Source of the DNA: Clostridia bacterium
Lineage (GTDB): Bacteria; Bacillota; Clostridia; Oscillospirales; CAG-272
Length of the DNA stretch: 9,588 nucleotides
Direction: 5' to 3'
Assembly: GCA_017958845.1 (NCBI GenBank)
Contig: JAGDBW010000214.1
Span: forward strand, 1-9,588
Below are positions 8,418 through 9,588 of this stretch, piece by piece; position 1 is the stretch's first letter, and the number at the start of each line of letters is the position of its first letter. The position numbers and the translations under genes are program-made. Under the pieces are notes generated by a model. The model was not told the origin of the DNA, made no database searches, and worked only from the letters and a program-made list of their open reading frames with translations.

Positions 8418-8897
8418 TCATTTGTGATAAGGCTTGCCCGCCCGGATACAAAAGCCGCGGTAGACGGCCTCGGCGAGGATGACCCGCGCCATCTGATGCG
8501 GAAAGGTCAGCCGCGACAGCGACAGCCGCACGTCGGCCCGCTCCTTGACCGCGGGCGAGAGGCCGTGGGACGACCCGACGGCAAAGACCAGCTTGCCGCA
8601 CTTGTCCTGCGCCTGTGCCAGCAGACGCGCCAGGCCGGGCGAGTCGACTTCCTTGCCCTCCACGCACAGAGCAAACAGCACGGCGTCCGCGGGCACGCGG
8701 GCCAGGATCCTCTTGCCTTCTTCCTCCAGCGCCCGCTCGATCCCAGTCGGGTCGCTCTCGTCCCGGATGCGCTCCTCGCGCAGTTCCGTGACCTCGACGC
8801 GCGCGTAGGCCGAGAGCCGCTTGACGTATTCGGCCAGCGCCTCCTGCCAAAAAGGCTCCTTCAGCCCCCCGACGGCGAGCAGAGTCAGCTGCGTCAT
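8418..8897 (-). CDS. rlmH: 23S rRNA (pseudouridine1915-N3)-methyltransferase RlmH
   Basis: A 159-residue SPOUT-class enzyme that uses S-adenosylmethionine to methylate pseudouridine 1915 in helix 69 of 23S rRNA, acting late on assembled 70S ribosomes as a homodimer. The length matches the family exactly. EGKEVDSPGLA (80-90), FAVGSSHGLSP (105-115, the usual FxIGGxxG knot loop) and LSLSRLTFPHQMARV (125-139) form the trefoil-knot cofactor site. The C-terminal GKPYHK is the conserved family ending. FAVGSS has Ser where most members have a second Gly, a minor change. GGAGGAG lies five bases upstream of the ATG. The start overlaps the upstream DUF1015 stop as ATGA, so translation is probably coupled. 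Identification is secure. Confidence 0.96.
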   Translation of the reverse strand: MTQLTLLAVGGLKEPFWQEALAEYVKRLSAYARVEVTELREERIRDESDPTGIERALEEEGKRILARVPADAVLFALCVEGKEVDSPGLARLLAQAQDKCGKLVFAVGSSHGLSPAVKERADVRLSLSRLTFPHQMARVILAEAVYRGFCIRAGKPYHK

Positions 8898-9588
8898 GGC
8901 GTCTCCTCCCCGCGGATGCGCCGCGCCTCGGTATAGTAGCGCTTGTCCCGCGCCTGCCCCATCGAAAAGGTCTTGCGCGGCAGCGGTCCGCCCGCCGCCA
9001 CAGCCGGGAACAGGTCTTCTTTTTTCATCCCGTCAAAGCAAAAGCCCAGCGCCCCCGTCCGCGCCGCCAGCTCCGACAGCGACGCCTCGTCGTGGATATA
9101 GTCGACGCACAGCGCCTCTTTTTCCCGCGTCTCGTCGAGAAAGCGCTCCACCGTCCCCACCGTCAGCGGATGCGCGCCGTGCGCGGCGCGCACGGTCGTC
9201 TCGCCCGCCTGTGAGAGCAGGCGCACCGACAGGGGCGGGCAGGCGGCGTTTTCGGGTCTGTCGGCCTGCGCCGCGACCCATGCGCCAAAGCGCCGCGACA
9301 GCTCCGCCGGGTCGCATCCGGTGACCAGCCGATAGATCGGAGAAAAGTCGAGAGCGGTCGAGTCGAGGCAGACCACCTCGACCAGAGCATAGCGGAGGGG
9401 GGAGGTTTTTGCTTTTTCGGGGTCTTTTCGTTTTGCCTGCTCGTAGATCTCCTTGGCGGCGGCCAGCGAGTGGTTGCCGTCACCGACGGCCAGCACCATG
9501 CCGCCCGTCGCCGCGTCGGCCAGCGTCGCCTCGATCGCCGCCTGCCTCTCGGGCACAGCGAGAGCCCCGCGCAGATGTCCGCCGCCCA
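8894..9588 (-). CDS. DUF1015 family protein, N-terminus beyond the window
   Basis: The C-terminal 230 or so residues of a DUF1015 (COG4198) protein, a family usually near 400 residues and of unsettled function. The frame stays open to the edge: upstream of a GTG at 9554-9556 it reads GGGHLRGALAVPERQ, like the family's GGH-containing segment, so that GTG is not the start. Diagnostic motifs are AVGDGNHSLAAAK near the middle, then VDYIHDEASL, GFCFDGMKKEDLFP, and LPRKTFSMGQARDKRYYTEAR close to the C-terminus, all typical of clostridial members. A charged KRKDPEKAK insert follows the GDGNHS motif. The ATGA overlap with rlmH puts both genes in one leftward operon whose promoter lies outside the window. 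Family membership is firm; no catalytic activity is claimed. Confidence 0.88.
   Translation of the reverse strand, partial: GGGHLRGALAVPERQAAIEATLADAATGGMVLAVGDGNHSLAAAKEIYEQAKRKDPEKAKTSPLRYALVEVVCLDSTALDFSPIYRLVTGCDPAELSRRFGAWVAAQADRPENAACPPLSVRLLSQAGETTVRAAHGAHPLTVGTVERFLDETREKEALCVDYIHDEASLSELAARTGALGFCFDGMKKEDLFPAVAAGGPLPRKTFSMGQARDKRYYTEARRIRGEETP

Noticed and set aside
8172..8936. 254-codon plus-strand frame over the convergent gap
   Set aside because: It crosses the terminator stem-loop and then runs antisense to rlmH, which is certain.

Overview
The window is a GC-rich bacterial chromosome segment with ordinary housekeeping genes. The likely source is a high-GC Clostridia-type Firmicute, for example a gut Oscillospirales lineage. 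This is inferred from a textbook sigma-A promoter, an AAGGAGG ribosome binding site, a NudF-type Nudix enzyme, a CvpA-like membrane protein, a ParE/ParC pair of Firmicute type, and a DUF1015 protein coupled to rlmH. The high GC leaves long open frames on the antisense strand; these are shadows.

Layout. Positions 1-240 are a divergent promoter region: one sigma-A promoter points left, off the window, and a perfect-consensus one points right. Rightward genes follow: a Nudix ADP-ribose pyrophosphatase (241-810), a CvpA-like membrane protein with a long acidic C-terminal extension (888-2516), and a PHP-domain metal-dependent phosphoesterase (2518-3444) starting one base after the previous stop. 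A 323-base gap with a 24-bp tandem repeat comes next. Then come topoisomerase IV subunit B (parE, 3768-5774), a 232-base spacer with hairpins and a duplicated 30-bp unit, and topoisomerase IV subunit A (parC, 6007-8106, TTG start).

The right end is transcribed leftward. A DUF1015 protein (8894-9588, cut by the window edge) overlaps rlmH (8418-8897) by ATGA. parC and rlmH converge on a 311-base gap holding a 17-bp perfect stem-loop with A-tract and T-tract arms, a bidirectional intrinsic terminator.

How they work together: ParE and ParC form the A2B2 type II topoisomerase that decatenates replicated chromosomes. RlmH modifies 23S rRNA. The Nudix and PHP proteins are small hydrolases. The CvpA-like protein has no function assignable from sequence. 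I see no mobile element, CRISPR array, RNA gene, defence cassette or toxin-antitoxin pair, and no convincing undescribed multi-gene system. The points worth a second look are non-coding: a 12-bp perfect inverted repeat inside the start of the PHP gene, the 24-bp tandem repeat before parE, the repeats between parE and parC, and the large extension on the CvpA-like protein.
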